DNA from: an uncultured Roseateles sp.
Lineage (GTDB): Bacteria > Pseudomonadota > Gammaproteobacteria > Burkholderiales > Burkholderiaceae
Length of the DNA: 64,000 nucleotides
Assembly: GCA_946480605.1 (NCBI GenBank)
Contig: CAMLKW010000002.1
Coordinates: 11,083-75,082 of the forward strand
Reading direction: 5' to 3'
The notes below the pieces were generated by a model, which saw only the letters and a program-made list of their open reading frames with translations, did no database searches and was not told the DNA's origin. The translations under genes and the position numbers were made by a program. How positions within the stretch are numbered: position 1 is the stretch's first letter; every line of letters starts with the position of its first letter. Positions 35,325-42,931 of the stretch are shown here, one piece after another.

Positions 35325-36968
35325 CTGCAATCGAACACCAACGGTCATTCCAGTCCCATCGTTGTCGCTGACTACAAGGAGCAGCGCATTCCACGCTACA
35401 AAGGCAACGAACTCATCGAAGCGCTGCCCCATTCCAAGAGCGACCTGGCAGTGATGGAGTCGCTGACACTGAAGCCTGAGTTCACGCCTGACCAGCGTGA
35501 ATGGGAGACTCATGAGCGCTTCCATCAACTGGTGAGCTTGACCAACTTCATGGTTCCGATGGAGTCGCATGTGCGGCTGGCTCGTGCGCTGGACTCGATG
35601 ATGCGCGAGGGCTACGTCGGACGCCGACCCATGTCCAAGGAGCACGTGGCCATCTTCCACGAAATCTATCGCAAGCAGATGGCCGGCGAGACCTTCCGCC
35701 AGCAGGCCTCGACGATTACGCCGCAGCTGTCGACCGCGCTGATTGGTCTGTCTGGCATGGGTAAGACGACAACCGCCAAGCGCTTCCTGGCACAGATTCC
35801 GCAGGTCATTCATCACCCCGACCTGAACCTTTACCAGGTGCCGTGGCTGCACATCGAGATGTCGAGCGATGGCAAGAGCATCAAGGGCCTGGCCGCGGCC
35901 ATCCTTCAAAAGCTTGACGCGCTAATACCGGACGCGAACTACTACCGGGACTACTTCTGCAATGGCCGCACCGGGGCTGATGCCCTGATGCGCAGTGTCG
36001 CCCGCGTGATGAACATGCACTGCGTTGGCCTCCTGGTCATCGACGAGGTACAGAACATGGGGAACTCGCCGAAGGGCCAGCAGGTTCTTATGACGGAACT
36101 TGTCGGCGCCTGCAACGAGCTTCAGGTTCCCATCCTCTTCATCGGCACAAACAAGGCACATAAGGTGCTGAGCCTCGATTTCCGCCAGGCGCGGCGCTCC
36201 CTTGGTTTCGGCATTGGCAACTGGAATGCACTCAGCAGGCTTGACGAGGACGGCAAGCCCGGGGAGTGGGTCGAGTTCATCGAGGTGCTCTGGGAGTTCC
36301 AATGGACGCGCAACGCCGTGCCGCTCGTTGAAGAAATGCTGGAGCTGTTCTACAGCTGCACTCAGGGCGTTATCGACTTGGCCATCAAGCTGTTCGTGGC
36401 TTCCCAGGCGCGGGCGATGGTCGATGGCTCGGAGACGCTGAGCTTGGAGCTGGTCGCTGACGTGTTCGCCACGGACATGAAGCTGGTGCACCCAATGGTC
36501 AACGCACTGTGGCGCAATGATTTGAAGGCGCTGGCAAAGTTCGAGGACATCGCACCACTTGAGCTTGAGGACCTGGTCAACGACATGGCTCGTCGGTACC
36601 GGGGCAAGCGAACGTTTGCCGCCTCGGTGCGCCCAGGCGATGAGGACTTCAAGCCCCGTCTGGCTACAGCTGGCATCGCTCTTGGCCTCAACGCCGAAGA
36701 TGCTGCGAAGGTCGCTGCCGAAGTGGAGGCCGAGGGCAAGGTGAAGAACATGCTGGACGCGGCCAAGCAGATGGTGGCCAAGGTGACGGCGCCGCATAGA
36801 ACGAAGGCCTCAGTGGCTGGCGGTACAACACCCGGCGCGTTCGACGACCGCCCGATGGACTACCGAAACGCGATATCGAAGGCAGGAACAGAAGGCGGGA
36901 CTGTCTTCGCCAAGCTGTTTGAGCTGGGCATGGCGAAGCCGGCCGACGAACTGGTGCCGCTGAACTGA
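35325..36968 (+). CDS. tnsC: Tn7-like AAA+ regulator TnsC
   Basis: About 547 residues (Tn7 TnsC is 555). Walker A GLSGMGKTTT (about 141-150) and Walker B LLVIDE (236-241) mark the AAA+ core. It links TniQ at the target to TnsA/B. No ATG gives a full-length product. An AAGGAG at 35312-35317 sits 7 bases before an in-frame CTG at 35325; the alternative is TTG 35262, inside tnsB. Its stop overlaps the tniQ start by one base. Confidence 0.93.
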   Translation: MQSNTNGHSSPIVVADYKEQRIPRYKGNELIEALPHSKSDLAVMESLTLKPEFTPDQREWETHERFHQLVSLTNFMVPMESHVRLARALDSMMREGYVGRRPMSKEHVAIFHEIYRKQMAGETFRQQASTITPQLSTALIGLSGMGKTTTAKRFLAQIPQVIHHPDLNLYQVPWLHIEMSSDGKSIKGLAAAILQKLDALIPDANYYRDYFCNGRTGADALMRSVARVMNMHCVGLLVIDEVQNMGNSPKGQQVLMTELVGACNELQVPILFIGTNKAHKVLSLDFRQARRSLGFGIGNWNALSRLDEDGKPGEWVEFIEVLWEFQWTRNAVPLVEEMLELFYSCTQGVIDLAIKLFVASQARAMVDGSETLSLELVADVFATDMKLVHPMVNALWRNDLKALAKFEDIAPLELEDLVNDMARRYRGKRTFAASVRPGDEDFKPRLATAGIALGLNAEDAAKVAAEVEAEGKVKNMLDAAKQMVAKVTAPHRTKASVAGGTTPGAFDDRPMDYRNAISKAGTEGGTVFAKLFELGMAKPADELVPLN

Positions 36969-38161
36969 TGAAGCTTCCACGTCCTTACAAGGACGAGCTG
37001 CTCGGCAGCGTCGTCGCCCGCGGCCTCGTGTACATGGGGCTGCCAACTACGACGTTCGTGAACCGCTTCCTGGGTCGACGCATCGGGACGCTGTCGTTCT
37101 TTCTTCCCAGCGGGCTGCCCCACTATGCTCGGGCCTTGGACATGAGCGCAGAGCAGCTGCTCTGGGGCCACACCGTCTTCCCCTACGTGACGGCGTTCAT
37201 GGCGCAGACGGAGGTCGAGCGCTTGAAGGCAAAGGCGCTGGAGGACTCGACCACCGAATGCAGCTCGTTGAGCTCACTGGTTCAGTCGAGCACGCTGGGC
37301 TTGAACGCACTGCGCTTCTGTCCGCGCTGCTGCGCGCGGGAGGTCGAAGAAGCGGGGGAGTCGTACTGGCACCGCAGCCACAACCTTCCTGCTGTGCATG
37401 TTTGCAGTAGGCACGGCTGCGACTTGCTCGAGGTCGCGGTCACAAGCTTCGACCGCGCGTTCCTGATGCCGTTACCTCATCAGCAGGGCGGACATCGAAC
37501 GCCGCAGCAAATGCCGACGAAGGTTCTTGAAGACCTCGCCGATAGAACTGCCAACCTCCTGTCGAGCCGGGGATGTCACACCAACGTGCGTCGCGCCTAT
37601 CGTGCGCGGGCGCTCGACTTGGGATACGCGTTGTCATCAGGAAACGTAGCTACGGGACAGCTGGCTCGTGACGTGCGGCTGTACTTCGGCGTCGATGTGC
37701 TCACTCAACTGGGGTGTTTGTTCTCGACCGCCGCGAAGCAAGCATGGCCGGCCCGCCTTGTACAGCCAGGATTGAACGTCGCATTCGCCACTGTCCGTCA
37801 CGTACTTCTACAAAGCTTCCTCGCCGCTGCGTCGCCCGCGAGCGCGGTGCTCGACTACAGAACGCCGGTCCGCCGAAGGCGCGAATTCAATGCGATTGAC
37901 CAAGAACTCGCGAAGGGAATGCGCGCACGGGTGGCCGAGGCGCAACGCCTGAAAGTTCGGCTATCGGTCGACCAAGTCATGGGGCACACCAGATACTGGC
38001 ACTCGTTCAAAAGACATCGTGACCGGTTCCCAGCGACCGTCGCGGCTCTTGAGGAGTACCGCGCATCAGACGTGGCATGGCGGCAAAGGGGTGGGCGTGG
38101 TGCCGTAGCCGTCAAGGAGTCCAGCGCTTCGCGTGGCCGCGGGGATACCGCTGCACGCTGA
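36968..38161 (+). CDS. tniQ: TniQ/TnsD-family target-selection protein
   Basis: 397 residues, shorter than Tn7 TnsD (508). It starts LPRPYKDELLGSVVAR, a typical TniQ opening. The zinc-binding region is FCPRCCAREV followed by WHRSHNLPAVHVCSRHGCDL, the standard CPxC...H...CxxHG layout. The C-terminal part is probably the DNA-recognition domain. As the only TniQ here, it is the likely reader of the ribA-linked insertion site. Confidence 0.92.
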   Translation: MKLPRPYKDELLGSVVARGLVYMGLPTTTFVNRFLGRRIGTLSFFLPSGLPHYARALDMSAEQLLWGHTVFPYVTAFMAQTEVERLKAKALEDSTTECSSLSSLVQSSTLGLNALRFCPRCCAREVEEAGESYWHRSHNLPAVHVCSRHGCDLLEVAVTSFDRAFLMPLPHQQGGHRTPQQMPTKVLEDLADRTANLLSSRGCHTNVRRAYRARALDLGYALSSGNVATGQLARDVRLYFGVDVLTQLGCLFSTAAKQAWPARLVQPGLNVAFATVRHVLLQSFLAAASPASAVLDYRTPVRRRREFNAIDQELAKGMRARVAEAQRLKVRLSVDQVMGHTRYWHSFKRHRDRFPATVAALEEYRASDVAWRQRGGRGAVAVKESSASRGRGDTAAR

Positions 38162-38184
38162 CCCAGCTTGGCCATAGCCTGGAG

Positions 38185-38430
38185 ATGACGTCAATGCTGA
38201 CGCTCCTGCTCGCGGACCGCGTTCGAGTTGGTCTGTCGCAGATGTACTTCGACATTGGAAGCAATGGGCTGTTCGATAGGCAGTATGTCGTGCTGCCCGA
38301 TGTTCAACTGCCCACGGACGTCGCAGCCGAGGTCGCACTGAAGCCAGTGTTTGACTTGATGGCGCATTCTTGCGGACTCAGAGGCTCGCTGAACTACGAC
38401 GAGCAAGGCAATCGGGCGCCCGCGCGGTAG
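38185..38430 (+). CDS. Small ORF after tniQ
   Basis: 81 residues from an ATG at 38185; the frame is open further into tniQ. The sequence looks protein-like (MLTLLLADRVRVGLSQMYFD, then VVLPDVQLPTDV) and has balanced composition, but there is no strong RBS and no known domain. It may be the C-terminal remnant of a larger gene. Confidence 0.35.
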   Translation: MTSMLTLLLADRVRVGLSQMYFDIGSNGLFDRQYVVLPDVQLPTDVAAEVALKPVFDLMAHSCGLRGSLNYDEQGNRAPAR

Positions 38431-38460
38431 CTGGGGCCTAGCGGCGCGAGCGGTGACGCT

Positions 38461-38620
38461 GCCGCAGAACTCATTGCAACTCGCCCCATATGGCGCAGAA
38501 CCGTTTGTCTGAGCGGTGGCTGGTGAGAGAACCGGCCCAGACGAATCAAGGGCTTGGAAGCGTTCAGCTCGACTGTCCACAGGCATGGCTGATTTCGTGA
38601 ACAAATGGTTCTGCGCTGGG
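38461..38620. repeat. Internal cluster of TnsB-type sites
   Basis: GCCGCAGAACTCATTGC (38461-38477) and GCGCAGAACCGTTTGTCT (38493-38510) are in right-end orientation; GAACAAATGGTTCTGCGCTG (38599-38618) is in left-end orientation. They match the terminal sites yet lie 2.6 kb inside the element, before the tnsE-like gene. Confidence 0.65.
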
Positions 38621-38664
38621 GTCTCGCGCCTGAGGCCCATCCGAGGTGTCTCCAGAATGCGCGC

Positions 38665-40050
38665 ATGTCAGAGGGTGGGAAGCAAGGTGGGGACGCCACA
38701 TGGTGGGCGGTGGGCATCGAGAGATGCGATGGGCGGCTCTGTGCCGTCATGCAGCGTGAAGACGAGTCGAGAGTGTTGGCGCCGCTGGACGCGCTTCTGA
38801 CAAAGGGGCTGCCCTCAAAACAACCTCGTCTCCGACTCATCTCGGTGGACTTCGCGGACTTCGAGACGGCTGACTTTGGAGAGCTCGTGCATGTCCTCGG
38901 CGGTCCAGCGTTGGACGTCACACAGCACGAGGCATGGTCGTTCAGCATCGGAGGTCGCCGGTACGTCCTACCGGCACTGGCGCTGATGCGGGCCGTCTTC
39001 CGACCACAGACAAAGGCGCTTCCTCGACTGTTCCAGGCCCAGGGGCTTGATGCAATTTGTGGACTTGTCCCGGGCGGGGTGGCCTTCAACTACCACCTCA
39101 CGTCTACCAACTACCTCGCCACGTTGGCGGCAATCGTGGAGCCCTTCACGTGGATGCACTCGTTCCTTTCTGCCAGGCAGATGGCAGGGAGCGTGTACCA
39201 ACACGCACTGGCCGGTCGGATTTCAATCCAGCTGCCGCGGGCGAAGGCCCGCCTCTCCGTTCGAGGCGTTGAAACAGACTCAGCCTTTTGGGTCACTCAC
39301 GTCAACCTAGCGTCCGTAGAGGCACTAGAAGAGCCTCTGCCCCATGCTGAACACCTGACAACCCGCGACTTTTCCTTTGTCAGCAAAGAGCGCCTCCGTA
39401 GCGAGTCATCGGAGCTGGGAGACGAGACTCCGCAGTTGGAAGTTGGCCAGTCACTCCCCCTGCGCGATGGCCAGAGCGATGTCTCTGACTGCGAGTGGGA
39501 GCAGTTGGAGGCAACCCTGCGCTCGAGGCGAAGAACGAGATACGACGAAAGGGAAATACTTGACGGCATCCTTGCCAAGTTATGTACGGGCATCCCATGG
39601 CGCGATGTTGTCTACAAGGCTGGCACCTTTTCCACTGCAAGCCGCCAGCTGGCGTCGTGGCGCCAGACCGGTAAGTGGGACACGGTTGTGCGCGTGATAT
39701 CGGCCCGAACTGCTGACCTCAGCGACCGGGCGCCGCATGTACCGACTCGGTCTGGGGATGCCGTGGCCAAGAGCTACGCACGCCTGAGCGATGAAGAGTG
39801 GGCCAGTTTGCGTAGGCTCGGACTAAGCCAGCACAGAAATCGAAAGTACGACCTGCGCGAGTCAGTCGACTTCATCCTGCAGCGAGAGCTCACTGGTGAG
39901 CCCTGGAATCTTGAGCGGTACGAGGGAGCGTCGCTGAACAAAGCTGCGTATCAGCTCGCGTACGTTTGGCGCAAAAGCGGCAAGCTGGCCCAGTTGCTGG
40001 AGGCTTTGCAGAGAATGCGCGTACATCTGCGCGCCGCCGAGTGCCTGTAG
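38665..40050 (+). CDS. TnsE-like protein fused to two transposase-type HTH domains
   Basis: 461 residues from the ATG at 38665; the ATG at 38605 lies inside a TnsB-like site. Residues about 60-230 resemble the N-terminal half of Tn7 TnsE (GGRRYVLPALALMRAVF, then the LPRAKARLSVRG strand pair). Two similar domains follow: DCEWEQLEATLRSRRRTRYD...TGIPWRDV and SDEEWASLRRLGL...TGEPWNLE, each ending in AxQLAxWRxxGKW/L. This is the layout of the N-terminal HTH of IS5-type transposases. TnsE directs Tn7 to replicating DNA; here the C-terminal DNA-contact part seems to be replaced. Confidence 0.68.
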   Translation: MSEGGKQGGDATWWAVGIERCDGRLCAVMQREDESRVLAPLDALLTKGLPSKQPRLRLISVDFADFETADFGELVHVLGGPALDVTQHEAWSFSIGGRRYVLPALALMRAVFRPQTKALPRLFQAQGLDAICGLVPGGVAFNYHLTSTNYLATLAAIVEPFTWMHSFLSARQMAGSVYQHALAGRISIQLPRAKARLSVRGVETDSAFWVTHVNLASVEALEEPLPHAEHLTTRDFSFVSKERLRSESSELGDETPQLEVGQSLPLRDGQSDVSDCEWEQLEATLRSRRRTRYDEREILDGILAKLCTGIPWRDVVYKAGTFSTASRQLASWRQTGKWDTVVRVISARTADLSDRAPHVPTRSGDAVAKSYARLSDEEWASLRRLGLSQHRNRKYDLRESVDFILQRELTGEPWNLERYEGASLNKAAYQLAYVWRKSGKLAQLLEALQRMRVHLRAAECL

Positions 40051-40101
40051 CGCACTGCGTCCTGGAGAGACGCTTGAACCGCCCTCACCGGCTGATTGTC
40101 G

Positions 40102-40479
40102 TCACGACAGTCCACTCCCCTTCTTCGGCCCGGTCTTGAGCGATTTCCCGCTCTCTGCTTCGACACGAATGCCGAGGGCGATGTAGCGCCTGTACAAGTC
40201 GTTCTTGCTCGTCGGTGTGTGGAACGCCTCGACTCGGAGTTGACTGTCGACCTTGGGGTCGATGTGGCATGTTCGCAGTACCAGGATGTTCTCCGACAGC
40301 GGTGCGTCATCGAGCGACATCGTTCCCGCCTTCACCGCGTTCATGCCAGTCCGCAGGTACGTGCGAAGTAGCTCGGCCTTGGAGACTGCGCGCTCTTCAG
40401 CGCGGTCGCGAAGCAGGTCATCCACCGCAGGGTCCAGGTAGATGGTCCGGAGGATGAGCTTGTCGTCTGACATATACAT
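40102..40479 (-). CDS. Small RHH-like regulator
   Basis: 125 residues. Two similar halves: ILRTIYLDPAVDDLLRDRAE, then SKAELLRTYLRTG; and LVLRTCHIDPKVDSQLRVEA, then SKNDLYRRYIALG. Each looks like one ribbon-helix-helix unit, so the chain may form a tandem pseudo-dimer. A perfect 18-bp palindrome covers its start codon. It could be an orphan antitoxin; no toxin gene is adjacent. Confidence 0.65.
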   Translation of the reverse strand: MYMSDDKLILRTIYLDPAVDDLLRDRAEERAVSKAELLRTYLRTGMNAVKAGTMSLDDAPLSENILVLRTCHIDPKVDSQLRVEAFHTPTSKNDLYRRYIALGIRVEAESGKSLKTGPKKGSGLS

Positions 40480-40488
40480 ATGTATATG
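40471..40488. promoter_or_regulatory. Perfect palindrome over the RHH start codon
   Basis: CATATACATATGTATATG is its own reverse complement and includes both possible start codons of the RHH-like gene. It is a likely autorepression operator. Confidence 0.6.
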
Positions 40489-40548
40489 AAAAGCACTCCG
40501 TTGATGTCAAGTGCTTCTGTGATGACGGACGCCCGGACGGCTCGGCAC

Positions 40549-40816
40549 TGCGTTTTCCATCATCTTTGGACGGATTTGCGCGTACATGATGGAAAGTGTG
40601 CTGTGACAATGACTTAGGCGCGTTATGGGTCAAAAGTACAATTATGGTTTCCGCCATAATTTTCCATAGTGGTAGCGCCGGCACGCTTCGGTGTCGGGAA
40701 GCACTTCCCGTTGGCGACGTACTCTTTTGCCCGAAAATGGTGCGGGCTGCGTTTTCCACCGACTTTGGACAAAATTGCGCGTGGTCGGTGGAAAGTGTTT
40801 AAACACAAAGACTTAG
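40549..40816. repeat. Pair of 69-bp hairpin repeats with covarying arms
   Basis: Copies at 40549-40617 and 40748-40816 align without gaps. Fixed parts: TGCGTTTTCCA, CTTTGGAC, TTGCGCGT, TGGAAAGTGT and ACTTAG. The arms differ but stay complementary: CCATCAT with ATGATGG in copy 1, CCACCGAC with GTCGGTGG in copy 2. Between them AATTATGG (40640-40647) pairs with CCATAATT (40654-40661). No coding frame is supported here. Confidence 0.65.
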
Positions 40817-40874
40817 ATGGCTTGTTTTGCTGGCAAGAACGCGTTCTTCCACCAACTCTGCCGTTTGGGACTCA

Positions 40875-40970
40875 CTCACAAGGCTGCGTATCAGCTCGCG
40901 TAGGTCTGGCGCAAGAGCGGCAAGCTGACCCAGCTACCGGAGACTTTGCAGAGGATGCGCGAGATGGGGA
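40875..40970 (+). pseudogene. Decayed second copy of the tnsE-like 3' end
   Basis: From 40880 the DNA repeats 39940-40025 with about 85% identity (shared GCTGCGTATCAGCTCGCGTA). The frame reads KAAYQLA, then stop (TAG), then VWRKSGKLTQL. It lies about 30 bp before the right-end repeats. It is a remnant of a related element or of a tandem duplication. Confidence 0.65.
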
Positions 40971-41000
40971 ACTCGCGCTGAAGGCGGCCAGCAAGGCCGA

Positions 41001-41185
41001 CCGGCGCAGAACCATTTGTAGTTCGCGCAGGCTGCAGCGCAGGACCGTTTGCCTGTCCCTCAGGGACGATGTAATGCCCCCAGCGCAGAACCATTTGTTG
41101 GCGCCGTTTTCGCAGTTGCACGCCTGTCTATAAAAATCAACAACTTAGTAAACCCTCCAGCGCAGAACTCAAATGTCTGCCACCA
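41001..41185 (-). repeat. Transposon right end with TnsB-type binding sites
   Basis: Four sites in inverted orientation: 41001-41022, 41034-41058, 41081-41102 and 41157-41180, the last merging with the terminus. Read inward the outermost begins GCAGACATTTGAGTTCTGCGC, identical over 21 bases to the left end. Confidence 0.85.
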
Positions 41186-41271
41186 ACGAACGCCATGCGC
41201 GCGGCATGGCGTTCTGGCTGGGGCGATGGCGTCACCGCTTCAGCGGCGGGCCAGGCGCCCGGTCAGCGGCT

Positions 41272-41472
41272 TCAGCGATTGCCCTGGCCGCCCTGGCGGC
41301 TGATGTCGTTGTTCTGGTCGCGCGAGGGCTCGCGCTGGCCACCGCCCTGCTGCGACACCTGGCTGGGCGACCCGCCCGGCTGCTTCTGCCGCGACCCGGG
41401 ACCCTGGTCCTGCTGCTGCTGCTGCTGCTTGTTGCCGTTGCCGGGCTGCTGGTTCTGGTTCACGTTGGACAT
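41272..41472 (-). CDS. Gln-rich low-complexity small protein
   Basis: 66 residues, starting MSNVNQNQQPGNGNKQQQQQ; nearly all Q, G, N, S, P, D and R, so disordered. AAGGAG lies at the right distance before the ATG. First chromosomal gene after the transposon. Function unknown. Confidence 0.65.
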   Translation of the reverse strand: MSNVNQNQQPGNGNKQQQQQQDQGPGSRQKQPGGSPSQVSQQGGGQREPSRDQNNDISRQGGQGNR

Positions 41473-41656
41473 GGAAGAACTCCTTCAGTTGACATGCACG
41501 ACGCCGGTTCGCGGCGTCGCCATGCCCACCTTAGGCCTCTGGCAAATCAGGCCCGTAGGAGAAGGCCGCGCCTGCCCCACCGTTACATGACGGGTGATGC
41601 GGTGATGTGCCGCCACGCAACGGTGCGGGCCGCGAATGCAACAGATGCAAGCAGCC

Positions 41657-41797
41657 TCAAGCCTGGCGCGCATGGCTCTGCGTCAGCGCCTCCCAGGCGT
41701 GGCCGTCGGGCTCGCGCCAGCAGACGATGCGCCCGCCCACCGAGGTGTTGACCTGGAAGCCGGGCGGGCATGGCGGCTCCTTCAGGCCTTGGCGCAC
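41657..41797 (-). CDS. Very small hypothetical protein
   Basis: 46 residues from GTG 41797, overlapping the end of the DUF1697 gene. PPGFQVNTSVGGRIVCWREP and HAWEALTQSHARQA read like a real protein and not a shadow frame, but the start is uncertain. Confidence 0.3.
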   Translation of the reverse strand: MRQGLKEPPCPPGFQVNTSVGGRIVCWREPDGHAWEALTQSHARQA

Positions 41798-42303
41798 TTG
41801 GCGACGGTGTCCCAGGTGCGCGTGGTGATGTCCTTGCCGAAGGTCTTCTCAAGCAGCTGCATGAAGACCGGCCCCTTGGCCTCGGGCACATAACTGCAGA
41901 ACACCTCGGCGCCGTCCAGGCCCCAGATGCAGGCTTCACCGTGCATGTGCGGCAGTTCGATGGGGCTGGCCTTCAGCGGCTCGCGCAGAAAGGTCACGAC
42001 ACGCTTGGACCCGGCGCGCAGCTGAAACGCGGTGAACGGATCGGCGGCGATCAGCTGCTGCAGGTGCTGGCTGGAGCGCACATGCGTCTCGAAGTGCTTG
42101 CCCATGCCTCGCTGCATCGCGGTCTCGACGCGCCTGCGCAGCGTGGCAGCCGATGCGGCGCGCGGCGCGTCGAACGCGACATTGCCGCTGCTCAGCAGCG
42201 TCTTCACGTTGGTGAAGCCGGCGGCCTCCAGACTGCGCTGCAGCTCGGGCATGCGGCAGCTCATCGGGCTGACACCTCGGAGCAGGGCGACGTAGCGGGG
42301 CAT
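41782..42303 (-). CDS. DUF1697 family protein
   Basis: 173 residues from the ATG at 42303 (PRYVALLRGVSPMSCRMPEL). Typical features follow: AGFTNVKTLLSSGNVAFD and the C-terminal FGKDITTRTWDTVAKC. The normal opening LLRGINV is LLRGVSP here. Cytosolic family of unknown function; stands alone. Confidence 0.9.
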   Translation of the reverse strand: MPRYVALLRGVSPMSCRMPELQRSLEAAGFTNVKTLLSSGNVAFDAPRAASAATLRRRVETAMQRGMGKHFETHVRSSQHLQQLIAADPFTAFQLRAGSKRVVTFLREPLKASPIELPHMHGEACIWGLDGAEVFCSYVPEAKGPVFMQLLEKTFGKDITTRTWDTVAKCAKA

Positions 42304-42363
42304 GGCGGGTGCAGGGTTGGAGAAATTCACACGCCGCATGCATTCGCCGGCGGCTGCTCGCTG

Positions 42364-42864
42364 TCAGGCCAGCAGCTTCCCCGTGGCGGGATAGCGGCGA
42401 TGTCGAATCTCCTCGTCATTCAACGTGGGGCCCTGCCACACCTGCGCCTTGCGCGCCCTGGTGCCGAGCGCGAGTTGCCGCAATGCCTGAATCTCGATCT
42501 GCGTCAGCCCGCCCTCGTAGTCATCGATCGGATGCATGACGAACTCGGGCGAGGGCATGAACGCGCGGCCACCGTAAAGGCTGCGGACCGCATGTTTCAG
42601 CAGCAGTTCGGCAATGACGAAGTCAGCCACCAGCGTGCGCGGATGCAGCAACGGATTGACGACCACCACATCGGTTTCGGCCGCGTGCGCGCGCGCCTCG
42701 TCGCCCACGGCTCGGATGGTGGCCGGCCGTCCAGGCGGCCGGTGGATGGCCACCTCGGGCACGTCGTCGAACATGGCACCGGAGTTGGGATCTCGGACCC
42801 TCAGCCGTCGCGGTGACAGCTGGACGTAGAGGACAGGGTTGAAAAGCCGGCGGAGAAGGTCCAT
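42364..42864 (-). CDS. MreB N-terminal-like protein
   Basis: 166 residues from the ATG at 42864. YVQLSPRRLRVRDPNSG, EVAIHR, AVGDEAR and VVNPLLHPRTLVADFVIAELLLKH follow the order of the first actin subdomain of MreB, but the nucleotide-binding loops and the second half are absent. It is too short to be a filament-forming MreB and is probably a derived relative. Function unknown. Confidence 0.6.
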   Translation of the reverse strand: MDLLRRLFNPVLYVQLSPRRLRVRDPNSGAMFDDVPEVAIHRPPGRPATIRAVGDEARAHAAETDVVVVNPLLHPRTLVADFVIAELLLKHAVRSLYGGRAFMPSPEFVMHPIDDYEGGLTQIEIQALRQLALGTRARKAQVWQGPTLNDEEIRHRRYPATGKLLA

Positions 42865-42931
42865 GCGTCGAACAGTCGTCATGCCATGAAGCCCGAACGA
42901 TAACTGCACTGTCAGCCGGAATTGCCTGGAC

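Larger units (their letters stand above)
10284..41185. mobile_element. Tn7-like transposon carrying a defence island (~30.9 kb)
   Basis: Both ends read TG-N4-CAGACATTTGAGTTCTGCG inward: the left from 10284, the right as its inverted copy ending at 41185. Behind each end lie several copies of a related repeat, consensus GACAAATGGTTCTGCGCTG, as expected for TnsB-binding arrays. tnsA, tnsB, tnsC and tniQ (32322-38161) lie inside. The 4 bases ACGA flank the element on both sides (10280-10283 and 41186-41189). Tn7 elements usually make a 5-bp duplication, so the exact terminal base is uncertain by one or two positions. The element sits just after ribA. Confidence 0.9.

Noticed and set aside
38605..38664. 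Earlier ATG as start of the tnsE-like gene
   Set aside because: It lies inside a TnsB-type site and adds residues with no protein-like pattern.
42364..42864. Functional MreB
   Set aside because: Only the first subdomain is present and phosphate-binding loops are missing.
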